Source: an uncultured Muribaculaceae bacterium (GTDB taxonomy: Bacteria; Bacteroidota; Bacteroidia; Bacteroidales; Muribaculaceae). Taken from it: a stretch of DNA of 62,477 bases. Made by a program: the position numbers and the translations under genes. The stretch covers positions 1 through 62,477 of the forward strand of contig CANQWS010000017.1 in assembly GCA_947627615.1 (NCBI GenBank), read 5' to 3'. The notes beneath the pieces were generated by a model. It was given only the letters and a program-made list of their open reading frames with translations. It was not told the origin of the DNA and did not search any database. Shown here piece by piece: positions 26,995 through 36,073 of this stretch; position 1 is the first letter of the stretch, and each line of letters begins with the position of its first letter.

Positions 26995-27828
26995 ATGTTA
27001 CAAGGCAAACTTGACAATGACCTGATAAGCCAGTCCGAACTCTGGAGACTGGTGCTGATGCTGGATGAAGGCGCCCTCCACGTGGCGCTCTACCCGCCTG
27101 TGGCCCGCGAGGAAATAATCTGGCGGACATTCCCGCTCGATTCGGCCGCGCCTGACAGGCTGCGCGCCCTCGAGGACATCATCTACGACAATCCGCTGCT
27201 CCTTAACGATTTCAGGCGCGTTGACTGCATCATCGATTCTCCGAACCACGTTCTTGTCCCGGAACTGACCGAGCCGGAGCTGTTTCCGCTGCTCATGTCG
27301 GCGACCGGCACAGCGGAGGACCCGGAGGAAACAGTGGCTTTTCCGGTTGCCGAAAACGCCTTGCTACTGCAGGAACTCGAGCCGGACACCACGGCCTTCC
27401 TGCGCCGCACATTCTTCAACATACAGTTCCACGCACGCACTCCCGTCCTCGCCCGCTATCTCATATCCCACTCCGGCGGGCTGAAGCCGTCACGGGCCAT
27501 AGTCCTCATGGGCGACAACCGCCTGACATTCATGGCCATCCGTGACAACCGGCTGCTTGCGGCCAACAATTTCAAGTTCAGGTCACGCACGGATGCCGCT
27601 TATTATGTACTCTCGGCCATGAATTCCGTGGGCTTCGACCCGGCCGACCAGAACGTGGACCTGGCCATACACGGCGAATCGCTCACGGCCGATGACACTC
27701 TGGCCGGTACGCTGAGGCCATACGTCAGAAACATCCGCGCCGTGCCGTTTCCCACGCTGCGTTACCGCGTGTCACGCTCAACTCTTTTGATTCCCTTCCC
27801 CCTATTGGTTCTCCCTATATGCGAATAA
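26995..27828 (+). CDS. DUF3822 family protein
   Basis: A 277-residue cytosolic protein matching the Bacteroidetes family DUF3822, thought to have an actin-like ATPase fold by analogy with two repeated lobes; its role is unknown. Typical stretches are SELWRLVLMLDEGALHVALY and TFFNIQFHARTPVLARYL. The promoter box TAACTTTG (26983-26990) ends 4 nt before the ATG, so the message is probably leaderless. It overlaps rsmD by 10 nt, the usual arrangement in the phylum. Confidence 0.85.
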   Translation: MLQGKLDNDLISQSELWRLVLMLDEGALHVALYPPVAREEIIWRTFPLDSAAPDRLRALEDIIYDNPLLLNDFRRVDCIIDSPNHVLVPELTEPELFPLLMSATGTAEDPEETVAFPVAENALLLQELEPDTTAFLRRTFFNIQFHARTPVLARYLISHSGGLKPSRAIVLMGDNRLTFMAIRDNRLLAANNFKFRSRTDAAYYVLSAMNSVGFDPADQNVDLAIHGESLTADDTLAGTLRPYVRNIRAVPFPTLRYRVSRSTLLIPFPLLVLPICE

Positions 27829-28367
27829 TCCGAGGCAAATACGGACGCCGGCGCTTCGACGTCCCCCGCAACATCACGGCAAGACCCACAACGGATTTTG
27901 CCCGCGAGAACATATTCAACATCATCGAGAACATGACCGACATTGAGAGCATCGAGGCCCTCGACCTGTTTGCCGGCACCGGTGCCATAACCCTGGAACT
28001 GCTCTCGAGAGGCGCCGCCCGGGTGACGGCCGTGGAAAAAGCCGCCACACAGTACCGGTTCATCGCCAAGACGGCACAGACTCTCGGCGAGACAAACCTC
28101 CGGCTCATAAAAGGCGACGTTTTCCGGTTCATTGCCTCGGCTCCGCAAGGCAGCTTCGATTTCGTGTTCGCCGATCCGCCATACGACCTTCCCGAGTTCG
28201 ACGAAGTGCCCCGCAAAGTGCTCGCTTCCGGAATCATCCGTCCCGGCGGCATCTTCATCCTGGAACACTCCGGCAAAAGGGACTATAGCGGTCTCCCCAA
28301 CTTTTCCCGTCACGTGGCCTACGGAAGCGTGAATTTCTCCATTTTCCGGATTCCCGACGCTCAGTAA
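27819..28367 (+). CDS. rsmD: 16S rRNA (guanine966-N2)-methyltransferase
   Basis: SAM-dependent enzyme methylating G966 of 16S rRNA. The 182-residue product shows the N-terminal MRIIRGKYGRRRF, the SAM-binding DLFAGTGAITLELLSRGA and the catalytic FADPPYDLP (N/DPPY motif). The start ATG lies within the end of the DUF3822 gene. Confidence 0.95.
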   Translation: MRIIRGKYGRRRFDVPRNITARPTTDFARENIFNIIENMTDIESIEALDLFAGTGAITLELLSRGAARVTAVEKAATQYRFIAKTAQTLGETNLRLIKGDVFRFIASAPQGSFDFVFADPPYDLPEFDEVPRKVLASGIIRPGGIFILEHSGKRDYSGLPNFSRHVAYGSVNFSIFRIPDAQ

Positions 28368-28477
28368 ACCACGACCGGTAAAGACACACCGATAAAAATC
28401 ACAGGCAATAACTTGCCGGACTAAATAATTAGTTATATATTTGCCCAATCATTACTCACCTCAGTGGATTCTCTGCT

Positions 28478-29089
28478 ATGAAACATCTCCTGCTACTCCT
28501 GTTCTCTCTCCTGATTCCGGCAATATCGGTCTCGGCACTCCCGCCCCGTCATGACGAAAACCGCATCCATGGCCGATGCCACCATGACGAGTACGAGCCC
28601 TACCTGATTGGAAATCACGATGTGTTTTTTGAAGGGCGGCTCATAAAGGGCGCCAACGCCATGACCTTCAAGATACTCTCCGACGGATATGCCCGCGATG
28701 CATGGAACGTCTACTTCTACGGCGAGAAAATTCAGGGCGCCAACTCCGATTCATTCAAAGTGCTGGGATTCGGCTATGCCAAAGACGCATGGACGGTCTA
28801 TTATCTCGGTGCAAAGCTGCAGGGTGCCAACTCCGATTCATTCCGCAGCCTCGGCGACTGGTATGCCCGCGACGCATGGACCGTATGGTTCAACGGCGAG
28901 AAAATACAGGGCGCGAACGCCGATTCGTTCAGGGTGCTCGGAAAAGGATATGCACGCGACGCGTGGACTGTCTATTATGACGGGGTGAAGATTCCCGGAG
29001 CCGTTCCGGATTCTTTTCAGGTGCTTCGCGGCGGTTATGCCAAGGATGCATGGAGCACATACTATTGCGGAAAGAAAATCGGAAACTGA
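28478..29089 (+). CDS. Secreted DKNYY-type repeat protein
   Basis: A 203-residue exported protein (signal peptide LLLLFSLLIPAISVSA). After a short linker it is made of 29-residue repeats of the type YARDAWTVYYxGxKIxGANxDSF, four full units with partial copies at each end. This pattern matches the DKNYY family, whose function is unknown; the regular Tyr/Trp suggests a solenoid binding surface. TATATTTG at 28436-28443 is a likely -7 box. The next gene begins 9 nt downstream. Confidence 0.8.
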   Translation: MKHLLLLLFSLLIPAISVSALPPRHDENRIHGRCHHDEYEPYLIGNHDVFFEGRLIKGANAMTFKILSDGYARDAWNVYFYGEKIQGANSDSFKVLGFGYAKDAWTVYYLGAKLQGANSDSFRSLGDWYARDAWTVWFNGEKIQGANADSFRVLGKGYARDAWTVYYDGVKIPGAVPDSFQVLRGGYAKDAWSTYYCGKKIGN

Positions 29090-29098
29090 CCAAAAGCT

Positions 29099-30034
29099 AT
29101 GAACAGACATATCATATCAGCATTCTCCATAATCGCGCTTATCGCCGCGGCCCTGACCGGCTGCAACGGCGACATATTTGTCGACGGCGAAGAACTGCCT
29201 GAGGAAACGGGAAAAATAATTGAAGGTGACCACGGCCACTTCTCTCTGGCGCTATCACGGAAAGAGCTGAAGAAAGTCATCATAGAGCACACAGCCGAAG
29301 ATGCGGAATACTTCAGATATTACGGCGAGGAAAGTCGTCCCGTTCCGCCCGACTGCCCGGCTTCGGAGTTGCGCCAGATAGATTTCGAAAACGGCCTGCA
29401 GATGTTTACGCTCTCGCTCAGCGGCGACATACTCGATTTCAGAAGCTATTACAACTGCTCCGGTCGGGACAACTCGGTGACTGTGCGTCTGGAGTTTGAC
29501 TACGGGGTGAAATACATCTACATAGTCATCCTGCCCGGCAAACAGCTGGAGCCGATATTCACGGACTACGACAGCGGTTCCAAGTTTGACGTGACCGACA
29601 ATTTCGACCGGGTGACACGAACCATCTCATACACCAATGACGGCCCCATTCCCCAGACCGTCTACGTGCAGCCCTACATCAATGCCAGGGCACAGTCACA
29701 GGTCATGCCTGACGAAAGCTGGGCCAAGGGAATCAGCCTTGACATGCCTCTCATCTCCTACTTTGACGGCCACTGGGGCCTGATGGAATCAGCCGACGTC
29801 CATCTGGGCTCGGTCTACCTGCCGCCGGTATGGGAAAAGGACTTGAAAGTAAAAATCGAGATACCGGCCAACTCGTCGGTACGGATTGTCAGCACGGTGA
29901 ATTATTCGCAGGCCACAGGCCGCGGAAAAATCCTGATGCGCAACCCTTCGGCCGATACGAATTTCGATCTCCCCTTCACATCAACCACAATTTATCCCGT
30001 AAGCTATGATATCCGGATTGAAGACGCTGAATAG
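29099..30034 (+). CDS. Lipoprotein of unknown function
   Basis: A 311-residue product with a lipoprotein signal ending ALTGCNGD; Asp lies at +3 after the lipidated Cys. The remainder is predicted beta-rich and acidic, with no family I recognise. Its 3' end overlaps the PagL-like gene by 29 nt, so the two are probably expressed together. Confidence 0.75.
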   Translation: MNRHIISAFSIIALIAAALTGCNGDIFVDGEELPEETGKIIEGDHGHFSLALSRKELKKVIIEHTAEDAEYFRYYGEESRPVPPDCPASELRQIDFENGLQMFTLSLSGDILDFRSYYNCSGRDNSVTVRLEFDYGVKYIYIVILPGKQLEPIFTDYDSGSKFDVTDNFDRVTRTISYTNDGPIPQTVYVQPYINARAQSQVMPDESWAKGISLDMPLISYFDGHWGLMESADVHLGSVYLPPVWEKDLKVKIEIPANSSVRIVSTVNYSQATGRGKILMRNPSADTNFDLPFTSTTIYPVSYDIRIEDAE

Positions 30035-31217
30035 ACGGGCATGCATCATCGCCCTGACAATTGCGGGCTGCCTCGGCCTGACCGCGGCGGAGACCGACAC
30101 CATTCCGTCGGGATTCGCCCGCAACCCCCGGTGGAGCATCGGTGCCGAAGCCACGCCGGCCCACGTGTTTGCCACAAACGGTTTTTTCCGCGGCTGGAAT
30201 CCCGATGAGAAGAAAATCAACAGCAGTTTCAGCGGCGGTCTCAGGGCCGGCTTCAGCTTCAGCCCCGAAAGCCGCGAGGGGATTCTCTATCCCGGAACGT
30301 ATCAGGGCCTGGGCGTTGACATCCACCGCTTCTTTTCGGGAAAGCCGCTCGGCTCGCCGGTATCCGTCTTCGTCTATCAGGAAGCGCCCGTGGCTGAATT
30401 TTCCGACCGTCTCTGGCTGGGCTACGAGTGGAAATTCGGCGCCGCCATGGGATGGCGCCACCTCACCGGGCAGGATGCCATTGACTACACCGTTCCGGTC
30501 AGCACCTCCGTCACCGCCCGCATGTCAATGGCTCTGAAACTCCACTACAGACTCTCCGACCGCTGGAGCCTGTCGGCCGGCGTGGAGGCCACCCACTTCT
30601 CCAACGGAAACACCAGTCTGCCCAACAACGGCGTCAACACCCTGGGGGCAGCCGTGGGACTCGCCTACACAATCAACCCCATGCCTCAGCGCCCCGTCTC
30701 ACGCCCCGCGCTTGAAGCCGAGGCCGACAGAGGACGGTGGTTCTACGACATAGTGGCCTACGGCGCCTGGCGCCGGCGCATAGTTACCGTGACCGATGCC
30801 CCTACGCTTTGTCCCGGGAAATTCGGTGTGGCCGGATTCCAATTCTCGCCCATGCGTCAGTTCAACCGCATGTTTGCTGCCGGAGCCGCCCTCGACCTTC
30901 AGTTTGACGAGAGCGCCGGACTGGCCCCCTACTGGGTTGAAGGCACCTATCAGGACGGTATAAAGTTCCGCCGGCCCCCCTTCGGCAAACAGATAAGCGC
31001 CGGACTGTCGGCCCACGCCGAGCTGATAATGCCCATATTCGCCCTCAACGCCGGCATAGGCTATGACTTCATAACCCCCAAGGGCGACAAGAGCTTCTAT
31101 CAGTCACTGACGTTGAAGACCTTCGTGACACGTAAGGTGTTTCTCAACGTAGGCTACCGTCTGGGCAATTTCAAGGACCCCCAGAACCTGATGCTCGGTC
31201 TTGGAGTCCGTCTCTGA
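30006..31217 (+). CDS. PagL-like acyloxyacyl hydrolase
   Basis: A 403-residue outer-membrane beta-barrel-like protein with a signal peptide (IIALTIAGCLGLTAAE). The stretch VEATHFSNGNTSLPNNGVNTLG carries the His-x-Ser pair of PagL lipid A 3-O-deacylases, so it may trim lipid A acyl chains. It is longer than classical PagL because of a second barrel-like C-terminal half (residues about 240-403), as often in Bacteroidetes. The start inside the previous gene is supported by the signal peptide. Confidence 0.75.
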   Translation: MISGLKTLNRRACIIALTIAGCLGLTAAETDTIPSGFARNPRWSIGAEATPAHVFATNGFFRGWNPDEKKINSSFSGGLRAGFSFSPESREGILYPGTYQGLGVDIHRFFSGKPLGSPVSVFVYQEAPVAEFSDRLWLGYEWKFGAAMGWRHLTGQDAIDYTVPVSTSVTARMSMALKLHYRLSDRWSLSAGVEATHFSNGNTSLPNNGVNTLGAAVGLAYTINPMPQRPVSRPALEAEADRGRWFYDIVAYGAWRRRIVTVTDAPTLCPGKFGVAGFQFSPMRQFNRMFAAGAALDLQFDESAGLAPYWVEGTYQDGIKFRRPPFGKQISAGLSAHAELIMPIFALNAGIGYDFITPKGDKSFYQSLTLKTFVTRKVFLNVGYRLGNFKDPQNLMLGLGVRL

Positions 31218-31245
31218 CATCATCCACCCCTTAGATCATACCGTT

Positions 31246-31797
31246 ATGAAACAGAAACTTATTTCAGCTATTGCACTGCTGTTGTTGTGTCCCCTGTCCG
31301 TTTTGGCATCGACGGACAATCATAGCGAGACCGAGGAAATACCGCAGATCGGTGACTATGAGTACTTTTTCAGATTCCTCCCCATGGTAGCCTCGCAGAT
31401 CAATGAATCATTAGCGCAGCAGGTGTTGTCAGACCCCGCGGAGATAAACACCCGGCTCACCGCCGCCATAGGTGTGATTTCGCCGTTCAGGAACGATCAG
31501 ATAAAATCCGAGAAATTTGACCGGAACGGGACAACGGTCTATGTTTGGACCTATCCCGAACCCACCGAATGCCCCATACCCCTGTATGCTGCTTTTGTCC
31601 CGTCAGGCCAGGCCTTCAAGGTCTACTTCCTCGAACGGTCAATAATGACTCCCTGGGTGGTGGGAAGCTCCGACGTCAACGGCAATCACGCAAGCTACAA
31701 CTTCTTCGAGCAGACACCGTCGGCCGAAGAGTTTGCCTCAAACGTCATTGAAATCGAGAAAAAATCCGTGGAACCCTCGGCCGAATCGGCCAATTAA
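31246..31797 (+). CDS. Secreted protein of unknown function
   Basis: A 183-residue product with a signal peptide (ISAIALLLLCPLSVLA). An upstream in-frame GTG-type extension overlaps the PagL-like gene and lacks signal features, so ATG 31246 was chosen. The mature part contains FDRNGTTVYVWTYPEP and an acidic C-terminal tail. No family recognised. Confidence 0.7.
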   Translation: MKQKLISAIALLLLCPLSVLASTDNHSETEEIPQIGDYEYFFRFLPMVASQINESLAQQVLSDPAEINTRLTAAIGVISPFRNDQIKSEKFDRNGTTVYVWTYPEPTECPIPLYAAFVPSGQAFKVYFLERSIMTPWVVGSSDVNGNHASYNFFEQTPSAEEFASNVIEIEKKSVEPSAESAN

Positions 31798-31835
31798 GAC
31801 CCCGTTCCGGCCGCCCGGATAAAGCCGCCCCTTGA

Positions 31836-31867
31836 TTTGCATATCTCGGAACAATTGACTATATTTG
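31836..31867 (+). promoter_or_regulatory. Promoter of the XRE regulator
   Basis: TTTG (31836-31839) and TATATTTG (31860-31867) are separated by exactly 20 nt, an ideal Bacteroidetes promoter. The ATG follows at 31889. Confidence 0.65.
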
Positions 31868-31888
31868 TATCATAATATTAGCAGTATT

Positions 31889-32188
31889 ATGGCTCAGGAT
31901 AGCAATAGTGACAATTTGTTGACACTATTGGAAGGCTTCACGCTGGACAATGCCGACGACATAGCCCGGGAGGTCGCGGAGAATTTCCGCCGGCGTCGGG
32001 TGGAGAAAAACATCACCCGGAAGCGAGTTGCCGAGCTGTCGGGCGTGCCGCTGTCAACCGTGGCTCGCTTCGAGCAGAAAGGGCTCATAGCGTTCGAATC
32101 GCTCATCAGGCTGGCTATGACTCTGGGCTATACGGCGGAAGTGTGCAACTCGGCATCCAGTTCATACCCACTTTTGCAACCGTCATGA
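31889..32188 (+). CDS. XRE-family helix-turn-helix regulator
   Basis: A 99-residue DNA-binding protein. The HTH is RRRVEKNITRKRVAELSGVPLSTVARFEQKG, in which VAELSG and PLSTVARFE form the two helices. The form is like HipB or other antitoxin-type regulators, but no toxin gene is next to it; the following transcription unit is the methionine operon. Whether it regulates that operon is unknown. Start ATG 31889 is chosen over a TTG at 31865 that overlaps the -7 box. Confidence 0.8.
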   Translation: MAQDSNSDNLLTLLEGFTLDNADDIAREVAENFRRRRVEKNITRKRVAELSGVPLSTVARFEQKGLIAFESLIRLAMTLGYTAEVCNSASSSYPLLQPS

Positions 32189-32253
32189 AATAGTTTCGGG
32201 GAAATTTAAGCCAAATTTCGGAGCGGGGATGATGGTATTTTAATATTTTTCAT

Positions 32254-32443
32254 TATTTTTGCAGCAAATATCACCCAGATGGATTTCACCGGCTCCAACA
32301 TAGCATTCCGTGACCACGTCATGACGGCAAACGACATGATGATGCAGATGTGCATGCGCCAGCCTTCAAGCCGGGGGTGATCAATTGCCTTGTAATTTCA
32401 TCAACTTTCAACCAGCCGGCTTCCATCAAAGAAACCGGTTTTT
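32254..32443 (+). promoter_or_regulatory. Methionine attenuator: promoter, leader and alternative hairpins
   Basis: TATTTTTG at 32254-32261 is the -7 box. Four complementary segments follow. Segment 1 is CCGGCT (32289-32294). Segment 2 is AAGCCGG (32368-32374), at the end of the leader ORF. Segment 3 is GCCGGCTT (32415-32422). Segment 4 is CCGGT (32435-32439), leading into TTTTT (32439-32443). 1:2 pairs over 6 bp, 2:3 over 7 bp (antiterminator), and 3:4 over 5 bp plus CTT/AAG (terminator). A ribosome stalled at the Met cluster would just leave segment 2 free for 2:3 pairing. Confidence 0.65.
32279..32380 (+). CDS. Met-rich leader peptide of the methionine operon
   Basis: A 33-codon ORF starting about 12 nt after the predicted transcript start. 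Seven of 33 codons are Met (positions 1, 15, 20, 21, 22, 24 and 26), with the cluster MMMQMCM just before the attenuator stem. The peptide ends at TGA 32378-32380, next to segment 2. This is the expected design of a translation-sensing leader for methionine supply. No Shine-Dalgarno site, as usual here. Confidence 0.65.
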   Translation: MDFTGSNIAFRDHVMTANDMMMQMCMRQPSSRG

Positions 32444-32457
32444 AACTTTTCTATATT

Positions 32458-33747
32458 ATGGATTTCAGCAAACTGCACTTCCAGACACGTCAGATTCATG
32501 CAGGCCTCAACGCCCACGAGCCCACAGGCTCCCGCGGAATGGCCATCTACCCCACAGCAGCCTACAGGTTCCAGTCATGCGACCACGCCGCGAATCTTTT
32601 CAACCTTTCCGAAGCCGGAAACATATACACCCGTCTGCAGAACCCCACCACCACGGCCTACGAGGAACGTGTGGCCGCGCTCTACGGCGGCGTAGGAGCC
32701 GTGGCCACATCCTCGGGCATGTCGGCCATTCTCGTGGCCGTGACATCTCTGGCCTCGGAGGGCGACAACATTGTGGCCGGCTCGTTTCTCTACGGCGGCA
32801 CCTACAACCTGTTCCGCCAGACCCTGTGCCGTCTCGGAATAGAAATCCGCATCTGCCGGACGGAGGATCCGGAAGAGTTCCGCTCCCTGATCGACGACCG
32901 CACAAGAGCCGTCTACGTGGAAAGCATGGGCAACCCCACATGTGCCGTGCTCGACATGGAAACACTGGCCGGAATAGCCCACGAAGCGGGTGTGCCGTTC
33001 ATCGTGGACAACACTTTCGGCGCCGGAGGCTATCTCTGCAACCCCTTTGACTGGGGCGCCGACATAATAGTGGACTCGGCCACGAAGTGGATCAACGGCC
33101 ACGGCACGGCCATGGGCGGCATCATCGTCGACAGCGGCCGCTTCGACTGGTCCAACGGCAAATTCCCCCAGATCGACGGACCGTCGGAAGGTTACCACGG
33201 ACTCAACTTACGCGAGGCGTTCGGCAATCAGGCGTTCATAGTGAAATGCCGCGTTGACGGGCTGAGAGACTTAGGCACATGCCCGTCGGCTTTCGATTCC
33301 TATCTGATGATGCTCGGTTTGGAGACCCTGTCGCTGCGCGTGCGGCACCAGGCCGAGGCGACCCGCCGGCTGGCCGAGGCCCTGCGCGACGACCCGAGGG
33401 TGAAGCGGGTGAGCTACGTGGGATTCGACGACAACCCCTACCACCGCCATGTGGAGAAATACTTCCGCCACGGAGGCTCATGCGTGTTCACTGTGGAGCT
33501 GAAAGGCTCGCTGGAGACAACCGTGAAATTCGTGGAGGCACTCGAACTCGCCGCCCACATGACCATGATAGGCGATTCCATCACGGTGGTGACGCATCCG
33601 GCATCGACGACCCACAAGCAGCTCTCGGAGGACGACATGGCCACGGCCGGCGTGACCCCCACACTGCTCCGCATATCCATGGGACTGGAGGACGTGGAAG
33701 ACATAATAGCTGACTTCCGTCAGGCCCTTGACAAAGCAAATATCTGA
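32458..33747 (+). CDS. metY: O-acetylhomoserine sulfhydrylase
   Basis: PLP enzyme that makes homocysteine from O-acetylhomoserine and sulfide, the direct sulfhydrylation route to methionine. The 429-residue product has the Cys/Met-metabolism fold. The PLP lysine is Lys210 in DSATKWINGHG, and the cofactor region VATSSGMSAILVAV is present. It is the first structural gene after the Met leader and is followed 5 nt later by metX. Confidence 0.94.
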   Translation: MDFSKLHFQTRQIHAGLNAHEPTGSRGMAIYPTAAYRFQSCDHAANLFNLSEAGNIYTRLQNPTTTAYEERVAALYGGVGAVATSSGMSAILVAVTSLASEGDNIVAGSFLYGGTYNLFRQTLCRLGIEIRICRTEDPEEFRSLIDDRTRAVYVESMGNPTCAVLDMETLAGIAHEAGVPFIVDNTFGAGGYLCNPFDWGADIIVDSATKWINGHGTAMGGIIVDSGRFDWSNGKFPQIDGPSEGYHGLNLREAFGNQAFIVKCRVDGLRDLGTCPSAFDSYLMMLGLETLSLRVRHQAEATRRLAEALRDDPRVKRVSYVGFDDNPYHRHVEKYFRHGGSCVFTVELKGSLETTVKFVEALELAAHMTMIGDSITVVTHPASTTHKQLSEDDMATAGVTPTLLRISMGLEDVEDIIADFRQALDKANI

Positions 33748-33752
33748 AAACG

Positions 33753-34778
33753 ATGCAGACCTACCGTCACGACACACCGCTCAGACTCGAGCTGGGCGGC
33801 GAGCTGCAGGGCCTTGAGATTGCCTATCATACATTCGGGCGCCTCAACCGGCGGCGCGACAATGTGGTGTGGGTGTGCCACGCCCTGACGGCCAACAGCG
33901 ATGTGGCCGACTGGTGGCCCCATACGGTGGAGGCCGGATGTTTTCTGGATCCGTCGCGCTGGTTTGTGGTGTGCGGAAACATCATCGGCTCGCACTACGG
34001 TTCCACGGGACCGCTGTCGGTGAACCCGGCGACCGGAGAACCGTACTACGGCGATTTCCCCAAGATAACCATCCGCGACATGGTCAACGCCCACAAGATT
34101 CTGGCCGAAGCTCTCGGCATAGGCCGCATCCACGCGCTCGTGGGCAGCTCCGTGGGCGGCTTTCAGGCCGTGGAGTGGGCCGTGGACGAACCGGAGCGTT
34201 TTGACCGGCTCATCCTGATAGCCACGGCCGCCAAGGCCTCGCCGTGGGCCATAGCCATCGACGAGACCCAACGCATGGCCATAGAGGCCGATTCAACCTA
34301 CGGCGAACCGCGCCCCGACGCCGGCATGGCCGGTCTGGCGGCGGCACGCGCCATAGGGCTGCTCACCTATCGCGGCGGCGAAGGCTACAACATCACGCAG
34401 CAGGAACTCCCTACGGGCGACCACGGCACAATCCTGCCGCGCGAAAGCCACCGCCCATGCTCCTACCAGCAGCATCAGGGCAAAAAACTGTGCGAACGCT
34501 ACAACGCCTATTCCTACATGACCATCCTCGACGCCTTCGACACCCACGATGCCGGACGCGGACGCGGCGGCCTCGAAAAAGCGCTTTCAGGCATAAAAGC
34601 CGGGACTATGACCATAGGCATAACCACCGACATGATTTTCCCGCCGGAATCCATGCGTCGGCTGTGCGGGATGATTCCCGGCGCCGTCTACCAGGAGATA
34701 GAATCGGATTTCGGGCATGACGGATTTCTCGTGGAGCATCAGAAACTCAATGACATACTTAACAAATTTCTCGTATGA
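33753..34778 (+). CDS. metX: Homoserine O-acetyltransferase
   Basis: Alpha/beta-hydrolase enzyme that acetylates homoserine with acetyl-CoA, supplying the MetY substrate. The nucleophile sits in LVGSSVGGFQAVEWA, and the Asp and His of the triad are in TTDMIFPPE and DFGHDGFLVEH. Length 341 is normal. MetX and MetA can both use either succinyl- or acetyl-CoA in different lineages; acetyl is favoured by the neighbouring metY. It overlaps hom by ATGA. Confidence 0.94.
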   Translation: MQTYRHDTPLRLELGGELQGLEIAYHTFGRLNRRRDNVVWVCHALTANSDVADWWPHTVEAGCFLDPSRWFVVCGNIIGSHYGSTGPLSVNPATGEPYYGDFPKITIRDMVNAHKILAEALGIGRIHALVGSSVGGFQAVEWAVDEPERFDRLILIATAAKASPWAIAIDETQRMAIEADSTYGEPRPDAGMAGLAAARAIGLLTYRGGEGYNITQQELPTGDHGTILPRESHRPCSYQQHQGKKLCERYNAYSYMTILDAFDTHDAGRGRGGLEKALSGIKAGTMTIGITTDMIFPPESMRRLCGMIPGAVYQEIESDFGHDGFLVEHQKLNDILNKFLV

Positions 34779-35986
34779 ACAGAATCAACATAGGCCTCTT
34801 CGGATTCGGCGTAGTGGGCCAGGGCATATATAAAGTAATAAACCGGGCCACCAACGCCCACGCGGTCATAAGCCGGATATGCGTCCGCGATGTCAACAAA
34901 CCGCGCGAGCTGGCGGTTGACCCTTCGCTGCTCACCGATGACGCGGACCGCATTCTGGACGACCGCAACATAAACCTGATTGTGGAGGTGGTGGACGATG
35001 CCGAAGCCTCCTACCGCATAGTCACCTCCGCCCTGCGGCGCGGCATACCGGTGGTCTCGGGCAACAAGGCTATGATAGCCCGCCATCTTCCCGAGCTGAT
35101 TGAACTGCAGCGCGAATATGACACAGCCCTGCTCTACGACGCCTCGTCATGCGGGTCAATCCCGGTCATCCGCAACCTCGAGGAATACTATGACAATGAC
35201 CTGCTTCTTGAGGTGAAGGGCATTCTCAACGGGTCGTCGAACTACATACTCTCGCGGGTGTTTGACCACGACGAGGACTATCAGTCGGCACTCCGGCGCG
35301 CCCAGCAGCTCGGATTCGCCGAGAGCGACCCTTCATTTGACATCGAGGGCTACGATTCGCTGTTCAAGCTGATAATCATCACTGTGCACGCGCTGGGTGT
35401 GTACGTGGAGCCGGAAAGGATATTCACCTACGGAATCACGGCGCTGTCGGATTTCGACATCCGTTACGCCCGCGAGAAACGGATGAAGATAAAACTCGTG
35501 GCTCAGGTGGTGAAAGTGTCCGACGACCAGTTCACCATGTTCGTGATGCCGGAGTTCGTCAGCCCGTCGAGATACATCTACAGTGTCGACGACGAGTACA
35601 ACGGCGTGGTAATACGCGGCGAATGCTACGACCGCCAGTTCATGTTCGGCAAAGGAGCCGGCAGCCTGCCCACGGCATCGTCTATTCTCAGCGACGTCAT
35701 GGCCCGGCGCCACGGCTACCGCTATGAATACAAGAAAATGGAATATGTGAACCGCCCGGACTACACCACCGACGTAACGCTCGAAATCTATCTGCGTTAC
35801 CCCGACAAGGAATTCCTTGACCGCATCCCGTTCATTAGCATCGGCGAGATGTTCCAGTCAGCCGAAGCCAATTATGTGAAAGGCACCATCAGGCTGAAGG
35901 ACCTTATAGACGTAAGGCCGCTGCTTGACAATCCGGAGGTGTTCGTGTGCAACGTGCCCCGGTTCTTCCTCGAACTGGACGACTGA
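34775..35986 (+). CDS. hom: Homoserine dehydrogenase
   Basis: NAD(P)-dependent enzyme reducing aspartate semialdehyde to homoserine, the shared precursor of methionine and threonine. The nucleotide-binding motif GLFGFGVVGQG is N-terminal, and the catalytic KGILNGSSNYILS and DIEGYDSLFK are intact. At 403 residues there is no fused aspartokinase and no obvious C-terminal ACT domain. ATGA overlap with metX couples it to the methionine operon. Confidence 0.94.
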   Translation: MNRINIGLFGFGVVGQGIYKVINRATNAHAVISRICVRDVNKPRELAVDPSLLTDDADRILDDRNINLIVEVVDDAEASYRIVTSALRRGIPVVSGNKAMIARHLPELIELQREYDTALLYDASSCGSIPVIRNLEEYYDNDLLLEVKGILNGSSNYILSRVFDHDEDYQSALRRAQQLGFAESDPSFDIEGYDSLFKLIIITVHALGVYVEPERIFTYGITALSDFDIRYAREKRMKIKLVAQVVKVSDDQFTMFVMPEFVSPSRYIYSVDDEYNGVVIRGECYDRQFMFGKGAGSLPTASSILSDVMARRHGYRYEYKKMEYVNRPDYTTDVTLEIYLRYPDKEFLDRIPFISIGEMFQSAEANYVKGTIRLKDLIDVRPLLDNPEVFVCNVPRFFLELDD

Positions 35987-36014
35987 CAGCCGGATAACGA
36001 TAACTTAGCAAAGC

Positions 36015-36040
36015 GAAGCGGGCCCTTGCGGGTCCGCTTC
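36015..36040 (+). terminator. Terminator of the methionine operon
   Basis: GAAGCGGGCCC (36015-36025) pairs with GGGTCCGCTTC (36030-36040) with a TTGC loop. The T-tract after it is weak, so efficiency is uncertain. Confidence 0.6.
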
Positions 36041-36073
36041 AGTGTCTTATTATTCAATCAGTATTCCTCTGAA

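Noticed and set aside
32254-32458. SAM riboswitch (SAM-II/SAM-alpha type) upstream of metY
   Set aside because: The conserved SAM-II core sequences are not present; the leader ORF with alternative hairpins explains the region better.
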